From Ricinus communis (taxonomy: Eukaryota; Streptophyta; Magnoliopsida; Malpighiales; Euphorbiaceae), in assembly GCF_019578655.1 (NCBI RefSeq), contig NC_063261.1, forward strand, positions 3,723,946 through 3,787,945: a stretch of DNA of 64,000 nt, given 5' to 3'. Below, one piece after another: positions 1 to 10,568 of this stretch. Numbering within the stretch: position 1 is the first letter of the stretch; each line of letters starts with the position of its first letter. The notes beneath the pieces are model-generated. The model saw only the letters and a program-made list of their open reading frames with translations. It searched no databases and was not told the DNA's origin. Made by a program: the position numbers and the translations under genes.

Positions 1-330
1 GGTTCAACTGAGGGAAATTAGGAATTAATTTAAGGGAAGATAGGGAATGGGACCCACTTGCTGATTAGACTATTTTTTTAGTGATGTGGCAATAGCTGAT
101 ATGGAGAATCTAAAGGAATATTCCTTCTCATATTGCCATATCAACTTCAATTGGCCAGAAAATGGAAAGCTACCCTAAATTGATCTACTTTTGTAAAGTT
201 TGAGTACTAATTAGAATCAAATTAAAGTATTGGTCTTGATTTGTAACACAGTCCAAATGTTTGGTACCAACTGAGCAATTTACCCCTATCTACCAAAACA
301 TTTCCCATAACATGGGTGCCAAGGAGCTTA

Positions 331-465
331 AAAAATGGATCACCAGATTCATCAATCAATTTGTCCCTAGCTAGAGCCAAAGGAGCAGCAGTGCCAAGCA
401 GCTCAATGTCTTGTGAGCATGTGATTTTAATTCCTAGCTTTGCCTTAAGTTGCTTCAAAAAGTAG
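331..465 (-). pseudogene. GDP-mannose pyrophosphorylase (CYT1-like) pseudogene, downstream fragment
   Basis: Read on the minus strand this stretch gives about 45 residues that I recognise as mannose-1-phosphate guanylyltransferase, the enzyme that makes GDP-mannose for ascorbate, cell-wall and glycoprotein synthesis. Diagnostic strings are [25 protein letters not shown] and DESGDPFF. Similarity stops after the FF pair, where the true enzyme goes on with VLNSDV. The upstream residues of the protein are found 1.5 kb away at 1934-2225 on the same strand, so this is the second half of one gene copy split by the plastid insert between them. No complete reading frame remains. The product identity is from memory of the family and is quite specific; the exact borders are approximate. 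Confidence 0.75.
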
Positions 466-948
466 GCATTTCAAATTGTTTGTTGACACGGACAAAGTCA
501 AGGAAAACTTCTGAAATTATTCCAATATTGGACCTTAGACATATAATAGTTTTGAATTGAATCTCTGTAGAAAGAAGATCTTTTGTCTCACGGTAGCCCG
601 CTCCAGTCCCCTTACGAAACTTTCGTTATTGGGTTAGCCATATACTTTACATGTTTCTAGCGATTCACATGGCATCATCAAATGATACAAGTCTCAGATA
701 AGAATCTACAACGCACTAGAACACCCTTGTTGATGATCCTTTACTCCGACAGCATCTAGGGTCCCTCGAACAATATGATATCTCATACCGGGTAAATCCT
801 TAACCCTTCCCCCTCTTACTAAGACTACAGAATGTTCTTATGAATTATGGCCAATACCAGGTATATAAGCAGTGATTTCAAATCCAAAGGTTAATCGTAC
901 TCTGGCAACTTTACATAAGGCAGAGTTTGGTTTTCTAGGGGTGATAGT
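466..948 (-). pseudogene. rps12: plastid rps12 exon 2 plus part of its group II intron (NUPT-1)
   Basis: Ribosomal protein uS12 of the plastid small subunit. On the minus strand 948-717 is the 232-nt middle exon, exactly the usual size, with [20 protein letters not shown] and [14 protein letters not shown] readable. Within it the codon after HN-S is TAA where plastids have CAA, a C-to-T change that kills the frame. The intron begins GTGCG at 716 and runs to about 466, including the stretch that in plastids encodes nothing but is very conserved. Exon 1 (trans-spliced) and exon 3 are absent. It cannot make protein here. Identification is from recall of the plastid gene and is secure. Confidence 0.88.
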
Positions 949-1142
949 GGAAAAGTTGACATAAGAAATTCTAAATAAAATAGAAGATAATACCATTTAA
1001 AATTAAGATAAGACCATGATACAATTATAGTATATAGTTATAGTATTTTCTATATAGATTTTATTGTATAGTTATAGTATTTGAATAAAAATGAAATAGA
1101 ATTTCATTAGTAAATTGTGTCTCACGCATATATACCTTTAAT

Positions 1143-1286
1143 AAAATGCATTTGGATAACATCCTTTTTCGATTAGGTATGGCGTCAACTATTCTCCGAG
1201 CTCGCCAATTAGTTAATCATAGACATATTTTAGTTAATGGTCATATAATAGATATACCAAGTTATCGCTGCAAACCCCGAGATATA
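1143..1286 (+). pseudogene. rps4: plastid rps4 internal fragment (NUPT-1)
   Basis: About 47 codons of plastid ribosomal protein uS4 on the plus strand, with [27 protein letters not shown] and [12 protein letters not shown] readable from 1146. This is the S4 RNA-binding domain region. Both ends are cut: upstream is AT-rich sequence without rps4 similarity, and downstream it joins rpl2 at about 1286 within a few bases. Substitutions relative to the plastid protein (for example MHLDN for MRLDN) fit C-to-T decay. A fragment only, no function expected. Confidence 0.85.
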
Positions 1287-1798
1287 CTTCTACCCCGAGC
1301 ACATGCAATGGAGCCGTAGACAGTCAAGTGAAATCCACTACACGAAATACACGAAATAATTTGATCTATGGACAGCATCATTGTGGTAAAGGCCGTAACA
1401 CCAGAGGAATCATTACCGCAAGGCATAGAGGGGGAGGTCATAAGCGTCTATACTGTAAAATCGATTTTTGACGGAATGAAAAAGACATATATGGGAGAAT
1501 TGTAACCATAGAATACGACCCTAATCGAAATGCATACATTTGTCTCATACACTATGGGGATGCTGAGAAGAGATATATTTTACATCATAGAGGGGCTATA
1601 ATTGGAGATACCATTATTTCTGGTACAGAAGTTCCTATAAATATGGGAAATGCCCTACCTTTGAGTGTGGTTTGAACTATTGATTTACGTAATTGGAAGT
1701 AACCAATTAGGTTTACGATGAAATCTAGAAATCGATCACTGATCCAAATTGAGTACCTCTACACGATAGACCTCAATAAAAAACTGAAGAGTAACGGC
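1286..1798 (+). pseudogene. rpl2: plastid rpl2 exon 1 and 5' part of its intron (NUPT-1)
   Basis: Plastid ribosomal protein uL2, large subunit. The exon, without its first few codons, runs from TSTPS at 1286 to about 1664 with [42 protein letters not shown] and [15 protein letters not shown] readable. An in-frame TGA replaces the CGA of the plastid FRRN motif, another C-to-T change. The group II intron starts at 1665 as GTGTG (GTGCG in plastids) and can be followed for about 130 bases. Exon 2 is missing. It is orientated opposite to the rps12 piece of the same block. Confidence 0.87.
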
Positions 1799-1933
1799 TA
1801 ACATCACCTGTAGATAAATAGAGCAACACCATAAGCAGGCAACCAAAATTCATTTGAATCAACCTCTTAATCATAACTTTAACTTAATGATTAGAAAAGG
1901 GAAGAAAAAAGGGGAGGATTCATTCTTTAACTA

Positions 1934-2225
1934 TGGTTGGTAGTTAATAGCCAAGAACACATTAGTAACTACAATCGCCTCAAGAGCCTTAATCTGTAAG
2001 GAACTCAAAGTCAATCCATGAATACTTTTGCAAGCACCTAATAAAGCTCTAACAAAATGTGTTGCTTCTCAAAGATGGATCTTTAAAAGCCTTGGAAAAT
2101 TCAATACAATACTTGTAAATGTATACCTGATGTTTGTAAGCAAATTCAACAAGTGGTTGAGGAACAATGAGAGTCAATGGCCTCAAACGTGTCCCAAACC
2201 CTCCAACAAGAATTAATGCCTTCAT
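1934..2225 (-). pseudogene. GDP-mannose pyrophosphorylase (CYT1-like) pseudogene, N-terminal exons
   Basis: On the minus strand an ATG at 2225 opens a 33-codon exon (2225-2127) beginning [19 protein letters not shown], the nucleotide-binding signature of mannose-1-phosphate guanylyltransferase (GxGxRLRPLT). A 133-nt intron with GT at 2126 and AG at 1994 follows, then exon 2 (1993-1934) reading IKALEAIVVTNVFLAINYQP. The motif PMIL before HQ is missing, so four residues are lost at the exon end. Retaining an intron shows this was a genomic copy, not a processed cDNA. The rest of the protein resumes at 465 beyond the plastid insert. No start-to-stop frame survives. Confidence 0.78.
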
Positions 2226-2740
2226 TGTAATATGGCCTCTTGTCTTTCAGTAAATTGCAACGTTGGGAACTGGACAAATTCTTAACACACAGATCAATAC
2301 ATAATGGAACCTAAAACAACATCAACAACAATAGAACTCCAACCAAGTTTCATTCAATGGACCAAGAATTAAATATATACTTCAGACCAACATCTATAGA
2401 TCTTAAGAATTTTTATCTTATACTAAAGCTATTGAACCTCTACTAGAAGGTACCGATACAAATTCATGTTAGGTTAGAAGAGAAATATAATCATCACACT
2501 TTTTAGAGAGGAAGTGCTAGATACTTAAAAATGACAAAGCAAATAAAATAACAAGTAACTCTAAATACATATCGTGATGTAACTTAAAGAGTAACATAAT
2601 CCTATCCAAATAAGTTAGTTGTAATTAGCAAACAACTCCAGCAAAAGAATAGGTTGGAAACTTTAATGAGAATGAACAAATTAATTCATTCACCATGAGT
2701 TATTCTGTAAATCTAACCAAGAATCTACTTACTATATAAT
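2226..2740. other. no recognisable gene
   Basis: About 500 bases upstream (in minus-strand sense) of the GMPP pseudogene start. It may hold its old 5' UTR or promoter, but I see no conserved motif, long frame or repeat in it. Confidence 0.4.
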
Positions 2741-3041
2741 TGATAACTTGGTCAAGAAAATTAAACTATCAACAAGGTCTTTAAGTCTAACCCGAGTTTC
2801 GGTGTATCAAAAATAATAGTCAGAAAGCGCCGGACAAGGTGGTTCAGCTACTCACTCTGATGGCTAAGTCAGTAATGGTTTTGAGTTGTAAAGTATGTAA
2901 TAATAGTAGAATAATAAATATAACTAACATGTTGTATCATAGTCCTTTATATAGAGATTGAAAGTCTCCTAGTTCTACAAGAAGTAGGACTTTGTAAATA
3001 TAAAATCTCCCGACCCTATCAAAATTAGTCTTATTAGTCAA
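2741..3041 (+). repeat. left LTR-like direct repeat
   Basis: Matches 5204-5469 with scattered substitutions and small indels. Begins TGATAACTTGG and shares the line ending GTCTTATTRGTCA. Contains TTTATATAGAG as a likely TATA box. Confidence 0.65.
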
Positions 3042-3189
3042 ACAATAGTATTGTAAGTCTGATCCGAATTCTAACTAGAGCTCGACTATGATTTGATCTT
3101 CAAGACTTCTTGTTCTACTTGAATTTGGACTTAGTCAATCCTGTATTTCTTGGTTATGACAACTCGGCATGTAATGATCGATTATTATT

Positions 3190-3430
3190 AGATGCTTAGC
3201 CTACTCTTGTCTGCTCAGCCTATTCTTTCATACTCAACATACTTTTTAATGGTCGACTTATTCTTTTATGGCCGCCCTATTTTGTCATTCTTCATGGTAG
3301 ATCTACTATTTCCTGCTCGACCTACTATTTTATGCTCGGCCTATTCATGGTTAGCAAATTCTCTCATGGTCAGTCTATTCTATCATGCTTGGCCTATTAT
3401 TCATGCTCAATTTATATTTTAGTCAGTTAT
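3190..3430. repeat. degenerate short tandem repeat, TGCTCGGCCTATT type
   Basis: About eight imperfect copies of a roughly 27-bp unit built on ATGCTCGGCCTATTCT. The regular reading frame seen across it is a by-product of the repeat and not a gene. Confidence 0.6.
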
Positions 3431-3639
3431 CATTAGCCCCTCCCTCTTGTGAGAGAATGTTTATGCTCGGTAATTGATAACTTCTTGAATGATCTTGATA
3501 TTATGGAGATTGGTTAGCGAGCTCGAAAGGATGTTGTTTATCTAGATGCTCTCGTGAAAATTCATTAATCACTTTGGATGAACTAGTGTTATGTAGTTCT
3601 TGGAGCTTGTTTGCACATTTGGATGAATTAGTCTTCTAC

Positions 3640-3900
3640 TCTTTGATGAGCTCATGTAATTTTGCTCTCTAGTGAGCTCGTGTATTGCTCTCCAATGAGT
3701 TCATGTACTTATACTCTCTAGAGCTTATTTAAGTTTGCTCTTCTTTGAGCTCATGTATTATTGCTCTCTAATGAGCTTATGTACTATTACTTTCAATGAG
3801 CTCATTTACTTTTGCACCTTTGAGCTCATGTATTATTGCTCTCTAATCGGCTCATGTACTGTTGTTCTCCAATAAGCTCATGCATTAGATTAGTTATTTT
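3640..3900. repeat. degenerate tandem repeat, GAGCTCATGTATTATTGCTCTC type
   Basis: Roughly seven or eight copies of a 30-36 bp unit around GAGCTCATGTA and TTGCTCTCTAAT. Copies differ by several bases and in length. It leads directly into the 47-bp array. Confidence 0.6.
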
Positions 3901-3918
3901 ATAATAAGCACTCATGAT

Positions 3919-4915
3919 GAGCTTGAGATCAACACTTTTTATATGTTATGGTGCTCCTTCATGAGCTTTGGAGATCGATACTTTATTATGTGCCTTGGTC
4001 CTCTTTCATGAGCTTTAGAGATTGGCACTTTGTTACATTCCTTAGTGCTCTCTCACGAGCTTTGGATATCAACACGTTTTTATGTGCTTTGGTGCTCTCT
4101 CATGAGCTTTGAAGCTCAACACTTTCTTTATGTGCTTTGGTGCTCTTCCATAAGCTTTGGACATCGACATTTTATTTATGTGCTTTGGTGCTCTTTCATG
4201 AGCTTTAAAGATCAGCACTTTGTTATGTGCTTTGGTGCTTTCTCATGAGTTTTAGAGATTGGCACTTTGTTATGTGCATTAGTGCTCTCTCATGGGCTTT
4301 GGATATCGACACCCTTTTTATATGTTTTGATGCTCCCTCATGAGCTTTGGAGATTGTCACTTTATTATGTGCTTTGGTGCTTTCTCACGAGCTTTAGAGA
4401 TTGACATTTTTTATGTGCCTTGGTGCTCTCTCATGAGCTTTGGATATCATCACTTTTTTATATGTTTTGATGCTCTCTCATGAGCTTTGGAGATCGATAC
4501 TTTTTTATGTGTTTTGGTGCTCACTCACGAGCTTTAGAGATTAGCACTTTTTTATGTGCTTTAATGCTCTCTCATGATCTTTAAAGATCGACACTTTTTT
4601 ATGTACTTTGGTGCTATCTCATGAGCTTTAGAGATCGACATTTTTATATGAGCTTTGGTGCTCTCTCATGAGCTTGGAGATTGACATTTTGTTATGTGCT
4701 TTGGTGCTCTCTCATGAGCTTTGGATATCGGCACTTTTTTATGTGCTTTGGTGCTCCTTCATGGCTTTGCACATCGACACTATTTTATGTGCATTAATGC
4801 TCTCTCTTGGAGATCGACACTTCTTTTATGTGACTTGGTGCTCTCTCATGAGCTTTATAGATCAATACTTTGTTATGTGCTTTGGTGCTCTGTCATGAGC
4901 TTTGGAGATCAACAC
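3919..4915. repeat. 47-bp degenerate tandem repeat array, about 21 copies
   Basis: The unit contains GAGCTTTGGAGATCGACAC, then TTTTTATGTGC and TTTGGTGCTCTCTCAT. Copies are head to tail, 47-48 bp, with roughly 10-25 percent divergence. Long frames in this stretch (for example 4030-4248 and 4668-4898) only reflect the repeat. It lies within the LARD-like element. Confidence 0.8.
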
Positions 4916-5203
4916 TTACTTTTACTACTATTATTATCTTTAGATCCTCTCTTTTCTTATTTAGATTAGTGCCTCATGTGTCCATATGCTCATCTTCCTT
5001 GTTTTGATCCTTTATATCGTATTATGATTTCTATTGGAGCTAATTACCAAAGATAAATATGTGAGATAAGTGTAGTACTTACTTCTTGATGTTGTATAAA
5101 CTTATGGGTGAAGAACATTACTGTCCTTGCTTGTCGTCATTAATTTATGATTTTTTTTTTTTGTAGAAAAGGACTTAATTCTTTTTCCACAAATGGTGCC
5201 ATT

Positions 5204-5469
5204 TGATAACTTGGTCAAGAAAGGTGAGCTATCAACAAGGTCTTTAAGTCTGACCCGAGCTCTGATGTACTTGAAACAATGGTTAGAAAGCGTCGGACGG
5301 GGTTGTCCGACCACTCACTCTGATGGCTAAGTCAGTAATGGTTTTGAGTTGTAAAGTATATAGTAATAGTAAAATAATAAATGTATCTGACATATTGTGT
5401 CACAACCTTTATATAGAGACTTGTGAATGTAAAGTCTCTCAATCCTATTAGAATTAGTCTTATTGGTCA
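5204..5469 (+). repeat. right LTR-like direct repeat, abutting an Athila-like LTR
   Basis: Second copy of the 2741-3041 repeat, preserving the TGATAACTTGGTCAAGAAA start and the TATA box. It ends one base before the TGAT of the next element's LTR, so it was probably interrupted by that insertion. Confidence 0.65.
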
Positions 5470-5470
5470 T

Positions 5471-6894
5471 TGATATCCTTGATATTACACATGTTTGCAT
5501 GCTTGACTTTGAGTTATTTTTAAGGCAAATTATGTGTTCTTATATTAAAATCACCATGTTTTAGTTTTCTTTGTGTTTCAGGTATTTTTCTAAGTACATC
5601 ATCAAAGTTAGAGAGAAATCGAACCAAAATCGGGAAGAAACAAACGAATTGGGCACGTTAGACTGTTCAACACGCCCTGCCAACACGATCGTGCTGAGAA
5701 GTACGGTTAGGGTCAGAAGGCGTGCTGAAATTTCTTACCCATGGCGAGAAGAAACAATTTGCAACATGGTTCTCAAGTGTAAGACGGCATAGGAGCATGC
5801 CTGTGTTGAACAACACGGCCCAAATCCAAGTCGTGTTGGATCCTGAAACCTTATTTAAAAGAAAAGAAAGAGAAAGAGAAAGGTGATTCTGGAGAAAGAG
5901 AACTTTGGGGTATTCAAGACAGACTTTGAGAGAAACCTTCCAGACGATTAAGAAGAGCAAAACAGAGACGGATTCCACTTTAATATCATCCAGGTAGCTG
6001 TTTTTAAGGATTGGATTGAAGATTCAAAGGAAAGAAGAAGGAGATTTTGAGCTGCAGAGATTGGATTCAGAGTTATTCAAGAGGGGATACCATTTCCACC
6101 ATTTGAGAAAAGGGTGTACATGTTCTTTTCGATTCTTGTTTACTTTATATTTATTCTTGTATTAGTTTAATCATGAACATGTGTAACTAATCTTATTAAA
6201 CCCATTTGGGGGTAATCTTTAGCTATGCTAAGCTTGTTTTATGCTTAATCGATTGAATTGTTGATTTAAGATTGTAGTTTTCATTCAAGTATAATAAAAT
6301 CTATTGTTTCTTCTTCATTGTTGAATTAATTTGAGAACTCCTTTGTAATTGAGAAATTCAATTGAGTTTGGACAACTGCTTGTAATTAAGTGATTTGCAA
6401 CGTAAAGATAAGCGTAATAACTTACTGGAATAAGAACTAGATATTTTTATTAGCGGTAATTTAGAGATTAATGTTATTCTAATATCAATTGTTAAGAAGA
6501 GATTCCAACTTTAGATCTTTAGGATTAGGAATTGGTTAACTCGAGAGAGAGGCCAATTCATTTAAGAAATTATCCACAGACCGCAATTCTTAATCAATCA
6601 ATTCATAAATTATTGTTTTTAAGCCGGCTAGCTAAAAGGATCCCCAATTAGGTTAACTCATCTCATTGTCTTTTTCAAACTTTCATTCTCTTTGTTAAAA
6701 TTTAGTTTCCATTTGCATTCTCAATTATTTTTAGTTAATGATCTTCACCACCTTTTGATCGGTTAGATAATAGGAATAGTGTACTAACAGTAGCTTCTTA
6801 GTTTTCGTGGGATACGATATTGATACTTGCCATAGCTAGATTAGATTCGATAGATGCACTTGCCTGTAGACCCTTTGATTATTAGTCGTTATCA
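5471..6894 (+). repeat. 5' LTR of Athila-like element
   Basis: Starts TGATATCC and ends GTTATCA. Its first 250 bases align with the reverse complement of the LTRs at 55.7 and 60.4 kb (shared TTACACAT-TTTGC, GTGTTTCAGG and ACATCATC blocks) and its end matches their far ends. Immediately after it should come the primer-binding site TGGCGCC; instead GGGAATTG follows at once, so roughly 15-20 bases including the site appear deleted. Confidence 0.65.
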
Positions 6895-7031
6895 GGGAAT
6901 TGTTTTAAGAAATATTGTGAACTATGTGTTCTTATTAATTTAGCCATTTATTCTTTGTTCTGTATTCATTTTTGTTTGATTTTATTCTTTTATTCAATTT
7001 TGTTGTTGGTTATTCGTTATTCAGGTAGTGT

Positions 7032-9688
7032 ATGGCCAAGAGGTCCAATCCTGATCTAGTCGACCCTCTACCAGAACTAGAGCGATCCCTCTAGCAGTTA
7101 AGGAAATGGTTGAACATAAAGGAGGAAGAGATTCGGGTTGGAAAAGCCATAGACGAGAGTGAGTGGAAGACATTACAGTAAAGATGGCAGATGCTAAGGA
7201 CAACAATGAGAATAACCGGATAATTTATGATTTTGTGAGACCATCACTGGAGGGGATGCAAACATGCATTACGAGACTGCCTGTCGCTGCCAATAATTTT
7301 GAAATAAAGCCTAATGTGATTCAGATGGTGCAGCAAACGGTTCAATTCAGAGGCATGCCAGATGAGGATCCTAACGCGCATATAGCGAGTTTCGTAGAGA
7401 TTTGTGATACCTTCAAGATTAATGGAACAACAGACGATGCAATTCATCTCCGCTTGTTTCCATTTTCTTTGAAGGATAGAGCAAAGCAGTGGCTACAGTC
7501 GCTACCTCCAAACATTATCACTACTTGAGATTCTTTGGTAGAAATTTTTTTGTTTAAGTACTTTCCTCCCTCTAAAAGTGCTAAACTTAGAAATGACATA
7601 TCCACTTTTGTGCAGTTTGATGATGAGTCAATGTACAACACCTGGAAAAGATACAATGACCTACTTAGATGCTACCCACACCATGGACTACCAATCTGGT
7701 TAGAGGTACAAACTTTTTATAATGGTTTGAATTTGACTAGCAGATAGTAGATGCAGCTGCTGGTAGTTCTTTAAGCAGCAAGACACCAAAGCAAGCCCAA
7801 AGCTTGATAGAGGAGATGGCCACAAACAATTACCAGTGGCACATTACTAGGAGCAGGACGGGATGTCAAGGGAGTGTACACTAGTTGGATGCCATTGCAG
7901 CCTTGGCGGCTCAAATGGAGTTATTGTCCGAGAAAATTGATCAACTCTAGATGCCTGTCCAAGCAGCTCAAGCAGGTTGTGAGTTTTGTGGTGGCCAGCA
8001 TTTCAGTAGTAACTGTATGTCGGGAGGTATGTTTGCTTCTTCTTCATCTAACTTTGAGCAGGTAGACTATATGGGCAGTCAGCCTAGGCAGCAGAACAAC
8101 CTGTATAGCAACACTTATAATCCGGTATGGAGAAATCATCCGAACTTCGGATGGAGGAACAACAACAACCATGGGCCATCAGGGTTTCAACGACTACATT
8201 AGCAGCCGCAACAATCTATTCTCCCACCTCAGTCTTCTCAAGCTCAAGAGAAAAAGCATAACTTAGAGGAGCTGATGATGAAGTTTGTGTCCACTTGAGA
8301 GACCAGATTCCAACAAATGGACGCAACTTTTAGAAATCAACAAGCCTCCATTCAAAACTTGGAGAATCAAATAGGCCAGATTTCTAAGATGTTGGTTAAG
8401 AGGCAGCCGAGGACTTTATGTAGTAATAGAAAGTCCAATCCGAGAGAGCATGTGAACGCAATCACTTTGGGTCAGGTAAGTATATTCCTGGTTTTTCTCC
8501 TGTTTCTAATAATGATATTGATGCGCAGGTAGATTCAAGCAAAAAGGTAGAAGATAACTAGGCAGAGGAACTAGAGAAGGAAGAGGCAAAGAAGATTCCA
8601 TTGAGGGAATACCAGCCTAAAATTCCTCACCCTCCTAGGTTGAAGCAGGCGCAAGTCGAGCAACAGTTTGGTAAACTTCTTAATGTATTTAAACAACTGC
8701 ACATAAACTTACCTTTTGTTGAAGCTATTTCACAGATGTCTAGGTATGCGAAGTTCTTAGAGGAGATCCTTAGCAACAAAAGGAAGTTTGAGGACTTGTC
8801 ATTCGTGACGCTAAAAAAGGAATGTTCAGCGATTTTCCAAAACAAGTTACCGGAAAAGAAACAAGATCCAAGGAGTTTTACTATCCCTTGTGGTATAGGT
8901 GACTTAACTATTAGTGATGCTTTAGCTGATTTAGGAGCTAGCATTAATGTAATTCCATACAACCTATTTGCTAAGTTGGGGCTGGGAGAGACAAAACACA
9001 CTAGGATGAGTATACAACTAGCTGATAGGTCAGTCAAGTATCCTAAGGGTGTTGTAGAGAATGTGCTTGTTAAGGTGGATAAATTTATATTTTCTGTTGA
9101 CTTTGTAATCTTAGACATGGATGGTGGGAGTAGTGTACCTTTGATTCTAGGTAGACCTTTCCTTGCAACATCTAGGGCGATTATAGATATTTGTGATGGA
9201 AAGCTTGAACTTAGGGTAGGGGATGAGACTGTCACCTTTGACTTGAATAATTCTATGAGATAGTCTTTAGATCATGATGATGTTGTGTATTCTATTAATG
9301 TACTTGATGATGTTGTTGAAACACAGTTGCAGAAAATGTTGGTTGAAGACCCTCTACAAGTCACTTTGCCAATGGAAGATAAGCATGAGCTGTCAAATGA
9401 GAATGTGTTGGAGCAACTTGCATTTTTGTTAGCTAATGAACCAAGCAAGAATACTGATAAGTTTATTGTAATTGACAGGGTAGGTGTGCAGAAGTTGAGG
9501 TCATCAATTGAGGAACCACCAGTTCTTGAGTTGAAAGAGCTCCCAAAGCATATCGATTATGCATATCAAGACAAAGACAATAATTTGCCTGACATTTCAG
9601 CAGCAGACTTGACACCCGAGGTAAGGGAGATGACATTATCCTCTCTAAGGAAGTACCAAAAGGCGTTTGCTTGGGAGATGACGTTTCT
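7032..9688 (+). pseudogene. Athila-like gag-protease polyprotein relic
   Basis: Begins at ATG 7032 (MAKRSNPDLVDPLPELERSL) and is broken by a TAG soon after. The main gag domain (retrotransposon gag family) is open from 7184 to 7528, then a TGA stands where Trp is expected, and the frame resumes at 7535 with FLFKYFPPSKSAKLRNDIS. A zinc knuckle CEFCGGQHFSSNC lies near 7975. An aspartic protease with DLGASINVIPYNLFAKLG and LILGRPFLATSRAIID is open at 8601-9263 (220 codons). The tail ends at KYQKAFAWEM (9687), where reverse transcriptase should start. Role: packaging and processing of retrotransposon particles. Several stops and shifts make it non-functional. Confidence 0.78.
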
Positions 9689-9734
9689 TCTTTTTTAAAT
9701 CCATAATTTCTATTAATTGTATTTCTTTTACTCC

Positions 9735-10568
9735 TGTCAATTCTCAGACCTTATGGCATTTCATTTAAGCCATCTTTCTTTTCCTCATCTAAGAACTCTT
9801 TATCAATTACATGATGAAATTACTTGTTCCAAAAAATTTTGAAGTGATATTTGCCATTTAGCCAAACTACAAAGACCTTCATTTCTTATAAGTGAATCTA
9901 TTTCTAAATAATGTTTTAATCTCATCTATATAGATATAATGGACCTATATCCCAAGCTTCTTTACGTAGCCACCACTATTTTTTATATAGTTGATGATAA
10001 AAGTCGCTTTACTTGGATTTTTCCCATGAAAACAAAAAGTGATACTCATTTATTGATTCAAAATCTTTGCACCTTTGTCGAGACATAATTTTCTTGTTAA
10101 GGTCAAGGTTTTACATAGTGACAATAGAAAGAGTTTGATATATAGTCTTGTTTCAAGGCATTATTGACCAAACATTGTAACTATACCCTATAGCAAAACA
10201 ACGTCATTGAACGCAAGCACGAATACATTTGGAATGTGGCACGATCACTCTGTATCCAAGCTCATTTACCTTTGATTTACTAAATTAATTATGTTCTACC
10301 TGCAATCCATTTGATTAACCATATCCCTACTCCTATACTTCAAAATAAAACACCCTATGAAATTATTTTTTGATAAGCCTCTAACATTTGTCCACCTTAA
10401 AGTCTTTGGGTGCCAATTCTATGCCTATAAACTTGGCCCACATAAAGATAAATTTTCACCCAAGGCCCTAAAATGTTTGTTCTTGGGCTACCCATCTAAT
10501 ACCAAAGGATATAGAGTTTATGACCTTTAAGACAAACAAGTCTTTGCATCTTGAGATGTTGTATTTAT
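9735..10568 (+). pseudogene. copia GAG-pre-integrase and integrase relic
   Basis: In shifting frames one reads LWHFHLSHLSFPHLRTL and DICHLAKLQR (the HHCC zinc-binding region), then the integrase core FYIVDDKSRFTWIFPMKTKS and the C-terminal part HLKVFGCQFYAYKLGPHKDK, KCLFLGYPSNTKGYRVYDL and DVVF. These are standard Ty1/copia integrase landmarks. Many stops and frameshifts make it inactive. It is cut after DVVF by the hAT insertion at 10569, and the same protein continues at 12254 with IFPFATASSSLPTELDL. Confidence 0.75.

Larger units (their letters stand above)
466..1798. other. NUPT-1: mosaic nuclear insert of plastid DNA
   Basis: This block is made of three plastid pieces that are not neighbours in a standard plastome: rps12 exon 2 with its following intron (minus), a piece of rps4 (plus) and rpl2 exon 1 with the start of its intron (plus). 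The rps4-rpl2 join is tight, with no more than a few bases of overlap. All parts carry substitutions and stop codons, so this is old nuclear plastid DNA, not contamination. It lies between two halves of a GMPP pseudogene. The left border at about 466 is where rps12 intron sequence meets GMPP coding sequence; the right border at about 1798 is where similarity to the rpl2 intron fades. Confidence 0.85.
2741..5469 (+). mobile_element. non-coding LTR-type element (LARD-like) with tandem-repeat interior
   Basis: Two similar stretches in the same orientation (2741-3041 and 5204-5469) start TGATAACTTGGTCAAGAAA and bracket about 2.2 kb with no coding capacity. Each contains CACTCTGATGGCTAAGTCAG and a TATA box (CTTTATATAGAGA), as LTR promoters do. 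The inside is three consecutive degenerate tandem-repeat zones. This layout suits a large non-autonomous retrotransposon derivative. The right copy stops where an Athila-like LTR begins, so its true end may be cut off and the real LTR may be longer than 300 bp. No primer-binding site or target duplication was found; orientation is a guess. Confidence 0.55.
5471..9690 (+). mobile_element. Athila-like Ty3/gypsy retrotransposon, 5' half
   Basis: A 1.4-kb 5' LTR (5471-6894), a leader and a gag-protease coding relic, all plus strand. The polyprotein stops just before reverse transcriptase at about 9690, where a copia relic begins, so RT, integrase and the 3' LTR are gone. The LTR is a distant relative of those at 55.7, 60.4 and 63.6 kb on the minus strand. 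Clade assignment rests on the gag motifs (EICDTFKINGTTDDAI, LFPFSLKDRAKQWL) and the protease DLGASINVIP, which I associate with Athila elements. Confidence 0.75.

Noticed and set aside
3919..4915. CRISPR-like array
   Set aside because: Units are contiguous and degenerate with no unique spacers, and the genome is a plant's.
5571..5978. Frames of 73 and 103 codons
   Set aside because: They lie inside the Athila-like LTR, on opposite strands, with no domain.
8627..9235. 202-codon minus-strand frame
   Set aside because: Antisense shadow of the Athila-like protease, which has the recognisable motifs.
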